Source: Actinomycetes bacterium (GTDB lineage Bacteria; Actinomycetota; Acidimicrobiia; Acidimicrobiales; Bog-793). Taken from it: 36,335 nt of DNA. The stretch lies in contig JAJZKA010000017.1 of NCBI GenBank assembly GCA_021809805.1, forward strand, positions 1-36,335, written 5' to 3'. The position numbers and the translations under genes are program-made. Below, piece after piece: positions 8,877-16,163 of this stretch. The notes beneath the pieces are model-generated. The model ran no database searches, had not been told where the DNA came from, and was given only the letters and a program-made list of their open reading frames with translations. Positions within the stretch are counted from its first letter, which is position 1, and every line of letters begins with the position of its first letter.

Positions 8877-9236
8877 CTCCGCTGTCTATCAGTCGGCGCA
8901 GGCCAAGCGGCGGAAGGTGAGGTCGGTCCCAGCAACGACCGTCACCTGCGCGGGCGCCCACCGCCACGAAGATTGCCGACAGCCTGCCAATCTCGTCGCT
9001 GACGCGGCGGGCAGCTCCTCACTCGTGGGAGGACGCGAGGCTGAGCAGCGCTGCGCAGATCAGGACCGGCAAAACCGCGCGCCGACGGCGCCGCACGCCG
9101 GATCACCGCCATGGAAGCCACACACGACGTTGGCCCTCGTCACGACCCCGAGGAGAGCGTCGTTGCCGCCATCCCAAAGGCTTCGAACCTTCGTTGAGAT
9201 CCCCTTTGAAGTTGATCACCCGCCATGGCGATCCCG
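8877..9236. other. gene-free stretch
   Basis: Between two minus-strand genes, 360 bases. Nothing supportable is seen: the frames are low-complexity and there is no RNA-like or terminator-like structure that I trust. Confidence 0.5.
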
Positions 9237-9860
9237 CTATCGTCCCGCCCCTGGGACCGCTACACCGAGCGCGGCGCGAAGACCTCGCTCCATTGTCGCG
9301 AGCTCCATCGTCGGCGGCGGTGCCTCCGCGCTCGATGACACCGATTGCGGAGCAAGCGGCACGTGGAGGAAGCCGGCCGCAAATCCTTCACGCCGTCCCG
9401 CGAGCGCGGCGAGGTAGAAGAGCTGGTTGCAAACAAAGGTACCGGCGGTGGGCGAAAGGTAGGCCGGTACGACGGCATCACGGCACGCGGCGAGCATCGC
9501 CCGCAGAGGCACCGTGGCCAACAAACCGTCGGGGGCGCCCTCGACAACGGGCACGTCGCAGGGTCGCTCGCCGTCGACGTCGGCGATTGCAAAGTCGCGA
9601 ACGTTGACCGCCACCCGCTCGAAGGCGAGCGCGCTACGTCCCGCCGCAACGCCGGTCGCAAGCACGACGGCGGGACGGTGCGCGGCGATGGCGGCAGCGA
9701 ATTGGCGACCCACTCGCCCGGTCGCCACGTCGAGGATCATGCCGCGTACCACCGCGCCGGCGATCTTCTCGCCGTCGAGTCGCTCGGCCAGGGCGGCGCT
9801 CGGGTTCTCACGCACCTCACCGAACGGCCCGAAGCCCGTCACCAACACCGTCGTCGCCAT
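9237..9860 (-). CDS. pcp: pyrrolidone-carboxylate (pyroglutamyl) peptidase, C15
   Basis: Cytosolic cysteine peptidase that removes N-terminal pyroglutamate from peptides, 207 aa, a normal length for bacterial Pcp. The N-terminal signature VLVTGFGPFGEVRENPS is diagnostic. The catalytic triad is Glu81 (FERVAVNVRDF), Cys144 (TAGTFVCNQLFY) and His166 (GFLHVPLAPQ). The ATG at 9860 has GAGGT seven to eight bases upstream. It stands alone; the neighbouring S53 peptidase and this enzyme could both serve peptide scavenging, but they are not in one operon. Confidence 0.95.
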   Translation of the reverse strand: MATTVLVTGFGPFGEVRENPSAALAERLDGEKIAGAVVRGMILDVATGRVGRQFAAAIAAHRPAVVLATGVAAGRSALAFERVAVNVRDFAIADVDGERPCDVPVVEGAPDGLLATVPLRAMLAACRDAVVPAYLSPTAGTFVCNQLFYLAALAGRREGFAAGFLHVPLAPQSVSSSAEAPPPTMELATMERGLRAALGVAVPGAGR

Positions 9861-9943
9861 CGCCCCGACCTCTCGCCACTTCGCAGGCTGCAGAATAAAT
9901 CCCCGGGACGTGTCGACCGCCGCGGCGCGCTTGGGCCGTCGGG

Positions 9944-10397
9944 ATGGCCCCCTTCGTCGGAGAACGCTCCGCGCTCCTCGAACTCGTCGACTTCGAGCAA
10001 CTCTGGCCTAGCTCGCGCCGAGGGCCGGCATCGTCGCGAAAGCGCGGTGCTCTTGATAGCCGGGCCGATCCGCTCGCCCGCTACGGCGAGCTCACCAACT
10101 GGTCCGACAATCTGGCCTTCCGGCTCGTCGACAACCGCGCGTCGGTGGCCGCGCTCGATACAACGCGCGGCGAGGTCGCACTCCACGTTCTCGACCAGGC
10201 AACGCCGCGGTCACCCGACCCCCCGCAGCGCCAGCACCAACGGAGGCCCCAGCGCGTGGGGAATCGGAGTCGGCATCGGCGGTGGAACGATTCTGGCCAT
10301 TGGCGCCGCGAGCGCCGGTGTGCGCAGTTACTTCCCGCTCGGCGCGGGCATGGTCGCTCGCGCGCCGCTCGGCCCCACGCCGCTTCGCGGACGCTAA
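9944..10397 (+). pseudogene. possible frameshifted small membrane protein, unknown family
   Basis: From 9944 a frame reads MAPFVGERSALLELVDFEQL and later YGELTNWSDNLAFRLVDNRA, with protein-like composition, until about 10200, where it turns Arg-rich. A different frame then reads GIGVGIGGGTILAIGAASAG and ends with a stop at 10395-10397; that piece looks like a glycine-zipper membrane segment. A single frameshift near 10200-10250 would join them. I do not recognise a family. It is convergent with the dienelactone-hydrolase-like gene. Chance open frames remain possible. Confidence 0.3.
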
Positions 10398-11158
10398 GCG
10401 CCGAGCTGTTCGCCAAAGAAGCCGAAGATCCGGCTCCAAGCGTCCATCGCCTGCTCGGGGCGGTACATCGGAGTGTGGTAGTAGATGAACCCGTGCCCCG
10501 CTCCCTCGTAGCGGTGGAACTCGTAGTCCTTGCCAAGGTATCGGAGCTCGGCCTCATGGCGGTCGACCTGCTCGGGTGAAGGGTGCGAGTCCTCGTTGCC
10601 GAACAGGCCGAGCAAGGGCACGTTGAGCTCTGAGCTGTAGTCGATCACCGCCACTGGTCGCTGCGGGGTGAGCTCATCGGGCGCGGCGACCACACCGCCT
10701 CCCCACAGGTCGGCGACCGCCGAGAAGCCCGGGACTCGCGAGGCGACGAGAAGGGCGTGACGTCCCCCCGAGCACGGGCCGAGCACGCCGATTTTGGTGG
10801 TTACGGCGTTGGAGCGCAAGAATGTGAGGGCGGCGCCGGCATCAGCGATGACGCTGTCGTCCGCTACACCGCCCTTGGAGCGGGCGGTCGCTGCGACATC
10901 ATCGGGCGAGCCATGCCCGAAGCGGCAGTACAGGTCGGGGCACAGCACGCGGTAACCGTGACGGGCGAGCCGTTCAGCGGTCTCGAAGGTGAACTCATCG
11001 AAGCCAGGCATGTGGTGGATCAGCACCAGCGCCGGCATGGGGCCGTCCCCGGTCGGATGGGCGTAATAGGCATGGATGGGATCACCGCCGCCACCGGTGA
11101 AGGTAATGATGCTGGCCTGGAGCGACATCTCCTCGTCAGTGCGAAACGCGTTCCACAT
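10394..11158 (-). CDS. dienelactone hydrolase-family alpha/beta hydrolase
   Basis: Predicted cytosolic hydrolase, 254 aa from ATG 11158; an upstream extension of the frame to 11506 is Arg-rich and overlaps the divergent GNAT gene, so I reject it. It has the alpha/beta-hydrolase fold with LVLIHHMPGFDEF near residues 45-55, nucleophile Cys129 in GPCSGGRHA (Cys is typical of dienelactone hydrolases rather than Ser), Asp190 in FGNEDSHPSPEQ and His222 in GAGHGFIYY. Dienelactone hydrolases open lactone rings in chloroaromatic degradation, but many relatives have unknown ester substrates, and no aromatic pathway is nearby. Confidence 0.92.
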   Translation of the reverse strand: MWNAFRTDEEMSLQASIITFTGGGGDPIHAYYAHPTGDGPMPALVLIHHMPGFDEFTFETAERLARHGYRVLCPDLYCRFGHGSPDDVAATARSKGGVADDSVIADAGAALTFLRSNAVTTKIGVLGPCSGGRHALLVASRVPGFSAVADLWGGGVVAAPDELTPQRPVAVIDYSSELNVPLLGLFGNEDSHPSPEQVDRHEAELRYLGKDYEFHRYEGAGHGFIYYHTPMYRPEQAMDAWSRIFGFFGEQLGA

Positions 11159-11270
11159 CGCCTGCTCCCTCTTCCAGATCCCTCGGCGCGCTGACGCGCA
11201 CCGACACAGCCTCCGGTATACCTGGACGAGGACGCGCCGGCGCGCGTCGGCGCCGCGGCAAGATGATCTC

Positions 11271-11933
11271 GTGGCCGAGCTGCGCGTCCCCGACGTGAGG
11301 TTGCGCCGCTCGTATCTCGCCGCGGTTGCCGAGCTCGCCGCCGAGGGCTGCGGCGCTCCTGGCGATCGCTCGGGCACGGCGCGCCAAATCCGCACCTGGT
11401 CGGGCATCTGGGAGAGCGAGGAGGGCTTCACCACCTTTGTCGAGGAGCTACGCGCCGAATCCGACTCGCGGCGTGCCCGCGCCCACGGGCTCGTCACGAG
11501 CACCACATGGTGGTGGGTGGAAGGTGAGGAGTACCTCGGCCGTATCGCACTGCGCCACTACCTCAACGATGAGCTGCTCGAGGTCGCCGGCCACATCGGC
11601 TACGAGGTCCGACCGAGCGCGCGACGCCGGGGAAATGCGACGGCAATGCTCGCGGCGCTCTTGCCACTCGCGCGCCTGGTCGGCATCGATGCGGTGCTCA
11701 TCACCTGCGACGTCACCAACGTCGCCTCACGCAAGGTGATCGAGGCCAACGGTGGGACGCTCGAGGATGAGCGGCACGGAAAGCTCCGCTTTTGGATCCC
11801 GCGAGCACCCGTGCCCGGCGCCTCCACGGGCGTGTGCTACGACCTCCCCGCCGCGTCGTGCCTGTTCCAGCGCGCCCCGGCCCTCGAGCGCCGTCCACCA
11901 TCACCCCTGATCGAGCGTCCAGGCGGCCCGTAA
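11271..11933 (+). CDS. GNAT-family N-acetyltransferase
   Basis: Predicted acetyl-CoA-dependent acetyltransferase, about 220 aa. The GTG at 11271 (VAELRVPDVRLRRSYLAA) starts the conserved fold; longer frames reach back into the divergent hydrolase gene. It is the single-domain type with a short N-terminal helical region, then YLGRIALRHYL, the acetyl-CoA binding stretch IGYEVRPSARRRGNATAML, and DVTNVASRKVIEANGG, a signature of RimJ/RimL-like members. A tail of some 40 residues after WIPRAP is low-complexity and may be dispensable. The substrate (a protein N-terminus or a small amine) is unknown. Confidence 0.88.
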   Translation: MAELRVPDVRLRRSYLAAVAELAAEGCGAPGDRSGTARQIRTWSGIWESEEGFTTFVEELRAESDSRRARAHGLVTSTTWWWVEGEEYLGRIALRHYLNDELLEVAGHIGYEVRPSARRRGNATAMLAALLPLARLVGIDAVLITCDVTNVASRKVIEANGGTLEDERHGKLRFWIPRAPVPGASTGVCYDLPAASCLFQRAPALERRPPSPLIERPGGP

Positions 11934-11962
11934 GCCCAACGGCGCGCAACTAGGCTCGCTAC

Positions 11963-12643
11963 GTGCCGAGCGAACCGGCGGGAGCCGCCCGCACCTATCG
12001 CCAGGTGCGCTTCGAGCGCCCTAAGGGCTCGACGGAGATCCTGCTCGTGCGCCATGGCGAGTCGACGGTCGCCGATCCGGGAAAGCCCTTCATGCTGGTG
12101 GAGGGTCGCGGCGATCCAGAGCTGTCGCGAGAAGGTCGCGAGCAGGCCAAGCGCCTCGGTGCCCGCCTCGCCCGCTACCCCATCGAGGCCATCTACGTCA
12201 CCCCGTTGCGTCGGACGCGCGAGACGGCCGGCCCGCTGCTCAACGAGCTCACTCTTCAGCCCTTCGTCGAGGAAGGCCTCGTTGAGATCCACATGGGCGA
12301 GTGGGAGGGCGGCCTGTACCGCAAGAAGGTGAGTGAGCACGACCCGCTCGCGACCAAGGTGTTCGAGCAGGAGCGCTGGGACGTCATTCCGGGTGCCGAG
12401 TCCAACGAGCTGCTGTTTTCCCGCACGGCCGCGGCGATCCGCCGCATCGCTGAGCGCCATCCCGACGGCCTCGTCGTGGCGGTGGCCCACGCCGTGTCGA
12501 TCTCGGCGGTCCTCGCCCAGGCCACTGGCTCGACGCCGATGTCCTTCGTGGGCGGCGACAACGCCTCGATCTCGACGATCGTCGTCTCGGGCGACCACTG
12601 GGTGCTGCGGCGCTTCAACGACACCGCACACCTCGAAGACTGA
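11963..12643 (+). CDS. histidine phosphatase (phosphoglycerate-mutase-like)
   Basis: Predicted cytosolic phosphatase, 226 aa from GTG 11963. The phospho-accepting motif LLVRHGEST (Arg30, His31) and second catalytic His176 (VAVAHAVSI) are present, with PLRRTRETA and an acidic residue in LVEIHMGEWEG. The lack of mutase-specific insertions points to a broad phosphatase rather than a glycolytic mutase. It lies 29 bases after the GNAT gene and may be cotranscribed. It is convergent with phoR; the two stops are only 13 bases apart, with no room for a terminator of normal size. Confidence 0.92.
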   Translation: MPSEPAGAARTYRQVRFERPKGSTEILLVRHGESTVADPGKPFMLVEGRGDPELSREGREQAKRLGARLARYPIEAIYVTPLRRTRETAGPLLNELTLQPFVEEGLVEIHMGEWEGGLYRKKVSEHDPLATKVFEQERWDVIPGAESNELLFSRTAAAIRRIAERHPDGLVVAVAHAVSISAVLAQATGSTPMSFVGGDNASISTIVVSGDHWVLRRFNDTAHLED

Positions 12644-12656
12644 AGCGGTCTCAGCC

Positions 12657-14237
12657 TCAGCTCGGCAGCCGCCCGCCGCGCAGCGCCTCGGGGAGCTCGG
12701 TGCCGTAGGGGTCCGCACCGGAAGCGTCCTCGGGCGCCGACGCGATGGGCGGAGCGTCCGGCTCCTCGCCCGCAAGGGGGAGCTCGACGATGAAATCCGC
12801 CCCCTCGCCGAGGCTTGTCTCGACGCGGGCGGTGCCACCATGGGCCGCCGCGATCGAGGCCACGATCGACAGTCCGAGGCCGGCGCCGCCGCTCGCTCGC
12901 GTCCGGGAGGGGTCAGCGCGATAGAAACGCTCAAAGACGCGAGCCGCCGCCTCAGGGGGAAGGCCTGGCCCCTCGTCACGGACCGACAGATGGGCGCGCC
13001 CCTCGTTGGCGACGACCGCCACGGTGACTGGGCTACCAGCAGGGGTGTGGCGCAGTGCGTTCTGCACAAGGTTGCCGACGACCTGGCGCAAGCGCGCCTC
13101 GTCGCCGAGCACGACGACCGGCTCGTCGGCTGCGATGGTCACCTCCCGATCGGGCGCGAGCACCTGTGCGTCGGCGGCGGCGTCGATCGCCAAGGCTGAC
13201 AGGTCGACCCGCTCGCGCGCGAGCGGGCGCCCCTGATCGAGGCGCGCCAACAAGAGCAGGTCCTCGACGAGGCCGCCCATGCGGGTCGCCTCGTCCTCGA
13301 TCCGGCGCATCGCCTGCGCGAGATCCTCCGGACGCGCCGCGGCGCCGCGGCGAAACAGCTCCGCGTAACCCCGGATCGAGGTCACCGGCGTGCGCAACTC
13401 ATGAGAGGCGTCCGCGAGGAAGCGCCGCAGGCGGTCCTCCGAGGCGCGCTGGGCCGCGAAGGAGCGTTCGATCGTCCCGAGCATGGCGTTGAGGGCGCCC
13501 CCGAGGCGACCGACCTCAGTGCTCTCCTCGTCGCGCGCGACCCTTCGGGAGAGGTCACCGGCGGCGATCTTGCCCGCGGTCTCCTCAATGTCGGTGAGCG
13601 GTCGCAGGCCCACCTGGACCACGAAGTAACCGAGCATCCCGATCACCGCCAGCACGGCGATTGAGACGAGGAACTCGGTGAGAAGCAGGTGGGTCAACGT
13701 GTCGTTCACCTGGGTGAGCGGCAACGCGACGAGCGCGACCCCGGGGATCTGAGCGCTCTGGGGACATCCAAAGATGCCGATCTGGACGGGACACACCCCG
13801 ACGCTGCGTGGGCTGACGATGTAAGTCGCCGTCGACACACCGGTCCGGCCCTGCAAGGTGAAGGTCTGCCCGCTCTGAACCGCAGCGATGGCGTCGCCGG
13901 CATCGACCAGGTGGAAGTTCGCCGGACTCGCCACAACCACCTGGCCACGCTGGGTGACCACCTCGATGGCCGTACCGAGTGGGAGCCGGCCCGTGACGTT
14001 CTCGACCTGGTAGTGCGCGAAGACACGTACCGCGGCGTCGGCATTGGCGACGAGCTCGTTGCTCGCCTGCCCCCGCACGTAGGAGCGAATCTGGCCGTAG
14101 ACGGCGAAGTCGGCGACGAGGAGGCCGACGGTCGCCACCGCCAGCAGGCCAAGCAGGAGCCGGGACTGGAGCGAGAGCCGCCTGACCAGCCGTCGCAGCG
14201 TCGAGGCCGAAGCGCGCAGCGACCGCCAAAGCGCCAC
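12657..14237 (-). CDS. phoR: sensor histidine kinase, PhoR-like (mycobacterial type)
   Basis: Membrane sensor kinase partner of the upstream response regulator, 526 aa from GTG 14237, nine bases after the phoP stop. TM1 is about 26-48, an extracytoplasmic domain about 49-183, TM2 about 184-208 and HAMP about 209-262. His279 lies in FLADASHELRTPV; the N-box is LVQNALRHTP, and G-boxes are DEGPGLPPE and GGAGLGLSI. The kinase core closely resembles M. tuberculosis PhoR (for example FERFYRADPSRTRASGG). The sensor domain has two cysteines (149 and 158, VCPVQIGIFGCPQS) that could form a disulfide. A Pro- and acid-rich tail follows the ATPase domain. The stimulus is unknown. Confidence 0.95.
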   Translation of the reverse strand: MALWRSLRASASTLRRLVRRLSLQSRLLLGLLAVATVGLLVADFAVYGQIRSYVRGQASNELVANADAAVRVFAHYQVENVTGRLPLGTAIEVVTQRGQVVVASPANFHLVDAGDAIAAVQSGQTFTLQGRTGVSTATYIVSPRSVGVCPVQIGIFGCPQSAQIPGVALVALPLTQVNDTLTHLLLTEFLVSIAVLAVIGMLGYFVVQVGLRPLTDIEETAGKIAAGDLSRRVARDEESTEVGRLGGALNAMLGTIERSFAAQRASEDRLRRFLADASHELRTPVTSIRGYAELFRRGAAARPEDLAQAMRRIEDEATRMGGLVEDLLLLARLDQGRPLARERVDLSALAIDAAADAQVLAPDREVTIAADEPVVVLGDEARLRQVVGNLVQNALRHTPAGSPVTVAVVANEGRAHLSVRDEGPGLPPEAAARVFERFYRADPSRTRASGGAGLGLSIVASIAAAHGGTARVETSLGEGADFIVELPLAGEEPDAPPIASAPEDASGADPYGTELPEALRGGRLPS

Positions 14238-14246
14238 GACGCGTCC

Positions 14247-14945
14247 TCAGCTCGCGACGGGGACCCGCAGGCTGTAGCCGGCACCGCGCAACGTATGGAT
14301 CAACGGCGGTCCCAGGCTGTCGATCTTCTTGCGGAGGTAGCTGATGTAAGTCTCGACGACGTTCGCGTCGCCACCGAAGTCGTACTCCCAGACATGGTCG
14401 AGGATCTGCGCTTTGGAAAGCACCCGGCGGGGGTTCATCATCAAATAACGCAGCAGTTTGAACTCCGTTGGGGTCAGGTCAATGGGGTGGTCGCCACGGA
14501 AGACCTCGCGGGTCTCCTCGTCGAGTTCGAGGTCAGCGAAGACGAGCTTGGAGGAGGCCTCGGACGTGTCGGCAACACGGCGGAGCACGGCCCGCACGCG
14601 CGCGAGAAGCTCTTCGAGGCTGAAGGGCTTGGTGACATAGTCGTCGCCACCGAGGGTGAGCCCTCGGACCTTGTCCTCGGTCGCGTCGCGAGCGGTCAGG
14701 AACAGGATCGGGATTCGCCGCCCCTCCTGGCGCAGTCGCCGCGCCACCTCGAAGCCGTCGAGGTCAGGAAGCATCACGTCGAGGACGAGCAGGTGCGGCC
14801 GAGAATTCACCGCCTTGTCCAGCGCCGCCCGCCCGGTCGCCGCCGTGTCCACCTCGAAGCCCTCATAGCGCAGCGCGGTGGCGACGAGATCGGTGATGTT
14901 CGGCTCGTCATCGACCACGAGCACCCGGTTCAGCGAGCTCTCCAC
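14247..14945 (-). CDS. phoP: OmpR-family response regulator, PhoP-like (mycobacterial type)
   Basis: Two-component transcription factor, 232 aa from GTG 14945. The receiver domain has Asp12/Asp13, phospho-acceptor Asp56 (LLVLDVMLPD), Thr84 and Lys106 (YVTKPFSLEE). The C-terminal winged helix carries PTEFKLLRYLMMNPRRVLSK and HVWEYDFGGDANVVETYISY, which matches the recognition region of M. tuberculosis PhoP almost residue for residue. Family knowledge: PhoP controls envelope lipids, acid response and its own gene through direct TCACAGC repeats. Three such repeats lie 22-50 bases upstream of this start, supporting autoregulation. It is the first gene of a phoP-phoR operon. The name follows the mycobacterial system, not the enterobacterial Mg-sensing one. 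Confidence 0.95.
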   Translation of the reverse strand: MESSLNRVLVVDDEPNITDLVATALRYEGFEVDTAATGRAALDKAVNSRPHLLVLDVMLPDLDGFEVARRLRQEGRRIPILFLTARDATEDKVRGLTLGGDDYVTKPFSLEELLARVRAVLRRVADTSEASSKLVFADLELDEETREVFRGDHPIDLTPTEFKLLRYLMMNPRRVLSKAQILDHVWEYDFGGDANVVETYISYLRKKIDSLGPPLIHTLRGAGYSLRVPVAS

Positions 14946-14966
14946 GGGCCCATCATGCGCGTTTGC

Positions 14967-14995
14967 GCTGTGCCCTCGCTGTGAACTTGCTGTCC
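14967..14995 (-). promoter_or_regulatory. PhoP-box-like triple direct repeat
   Basis: Read on the minus strand, three seven-base units occur at exact 11-base intervals: GGACAGC, TCACAGC and GCACAGC, separated by AAGT and GAGG. This is the layout of the M. tuberculosis PhoP box (TCACAGC, four bases, TCACAGC), bound head to tail by OmpR-family dimers. The site lies upstream of the PhoP-like gene and also 48 bases upstream of the divergent SRPBCC gene, so it may control both. Confidence 0.75.
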
Positions 14996-15042
14996 GGGCG
15001 ATGTGACCTCGACGCGGGGAGCCTGGTCATACACTTCTCGGC

Positions 15043-15609
15043 GTGTCGCTAAAGCCCGACCAGGTCATCCAGATCTTGAAATCTAAGTTGCCCCGAGCGC
15101 TGAAACCTCCGCTCGAGCGCACGCCACAGCGCGACGGGCATCGCGCTCGCACCAAGACCGCGACGATCGCCGCTCCGCCGACCAAGGTCTTCGCCCTCCT
15201 CGTCGATCCACGGCGCCAGGTCGAACTGGATGTCACGGGCACCGTCACGGGGATCGTCGAGCCGGTGCCGACGCGCCTCGCCAGCGGCGTGCAGTTCAGC
15301 CTTCTCGTGCGTCGCCTCGGTCCATCGCGTGCCCACTACACCGTCGTGGAATTTGAGGAGGGACGACGCATCGCCTGGGCCCCGGCGACCGGCCAGCGCT
15401 GGCGCTTTGAACTGACACCGGGCTCTGAGGAGGAGACCGTCGTGACGGCCACCTTCGACTGGTCAACGGCAGCCTCGTCGGGCATGGTCGAGCGACTCGG
15501 CGAGCCGGACCGCTACGAAGCGGCGCTCGGCGGCGCTCTGATGCGCCTCGAGGCGCTCGCCACCGGACGCAAGCTGCCAGCCGATGACGAGGGTGCGTCC
15601 AGCCACTGA
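15043..15609 (+). CDS. SRPBCC-fold protein (START/polyketide-cyclase-like)
   Basis: Predicted ligand-binding protein of the Bet v1/START fold, 188 aa from GTG 15043. The recognisable part is RTKTATIAAPPTKVFALLVD followed by RRQVELDVTG, then GVQFSLLVRR, GRRIAWAPATGQRWRFELTP and a final long helix (YEAALGGALMRLEAL). There are no catalytic residues to point to. The start is 98 bases from phoP across the PhoP box. A TACACT -10-like hexamer at 15030-15035 would place transcription start at or near the GTG, so a leaderless mRNA is possible (inference). Confidence 0.85.
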   Translation: MSLKPDQVIQILKSKLPRALKPPLERTPQRDGHRARTKTATIAAPPTKVFALLVDPRRQVELDVTGTVTGIVEPVPTRLASGVQFSLLVRRLGPSRAHYTVVEFEEGRRIAWAPATGQRWRFELTPGSEEETVVTATFDWSTAASSGMVERLGEPDRYEAALGGALMRLEALATGRKLPADDEGASSH

Positions 15610-15626
15610 CAAGCGACGCAATCGAA

Positions 15627-15647
15627 GAATCGCCGACTCGCCGATTC
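15627..15647. terminator. possible bidirectional terminator hairpin
   Basis: GAATCG, a nine-base loop, then CGATTC sits in the 69-base gap between the convergent SRPBCC and cytosine-deaminase genes. The stem is short and no T-run follows on either strand, so termination is suggested mainly by position. Confidence 0.35.
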
Positions 15648-15678
15648 GCAAGCGACACGAACCGGCCGGAGCGATCGA

Positions 15679-16143
15679 TCAGCGGCCGATGTCCTCGTCC
15701 CACAGCTCGGGGCGCTCGGCGATGAAGCGGCCGAGCAGGTCGACCGCGCCGGGGTCGTCGAGCACGTGAACCTCGACCCCCAGCTGCTCGAGCCAGCCGT
15801 GACCGCCGGTGAAGTTGCGGGACTCGCCGATGACCAGGGCGCCGATGCCGAATTGGCGGACAAGCCCGCTGCAATACCAGCATGGTGAGAGCGTCGTGAC
15901 CATGACACAGTCGCGGTAGTCACGGCGGCGTCCGGCCGACCGGAAGGCTGCCGTCTCGGCGTGCATCGACGGATCGCCGTCTTGCACGCGGCGGTTGTGC
16001 CCGCGGCCGACCAGGCTCCCGTCGCGCTGGAAGAGCGCTGCGCCAATCGGAATGCCGCCGCTTCGAAGGCCAAGGCGTGCCTCTTCGAGCGCCACGCCAA
16101 GCATGGCCTCGCACTCGCGAGCTCCGAGGGGAGCGCGACTCAT
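15679..16143 (-). CDS. cytosine deaminase, yeast Fcy1-type (CDA superfamily)
   Basis: Predicted zinc hydrolase converting cytosine to uracil and ammonia, 154 aa from ATG 16143 (GTG 16149 also possible). Zinc and catalytic residues are His61, Glu63 (MHAETAAF), Cys88 and Cys91 (TTLSPCWYC). Residues matching yeast Fcy1 are unusually dense: EEARLGLRSGGIPIGAALF, GRGHNRR with substrate-binding Asn50, and the ending FIAERPELWDEDIGR, where Asp151 matches the base-binding Asp of Fcy1. Bacterial cytosine deaminase is usually the unrelated amidohydrolase CodA. It lies 20 bases after an NCS1 permease, which supports cytosine as substrate. Other nucleobase or guanine-type deaminases are less likely. Confidence 0.88.
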   Translation of the reverse strand: MSRAPLGARECEAMLGVALEEARLGLRSGGIPIGAALFQRDGSLVGRGHNRRVQDGDPSMHAETAAFRSAGRRRDYRDCVMVTTLSPCWYCSGLVRQFGIGALVIGESRNFTGGHGWLEQLGVEVHVLDDPGAVDLLGRFIAERPELWDEDIGR

Positions 16144-16163
16144 CGACACGGCGTCGGTGACAC

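Noticed and set aside
11837-13069. 410-residue minus-strand frame across the phosphatase and the end of phoR
   Set aside because: It overlaps two well-supported genes and has no recognisable domain.
13689-14984. 431-residue plus-strand frame opposite phoP-phoR
   Set aside because: Antisense shadow; the kinase and regulator motifs on the minus strand are unmistakable.
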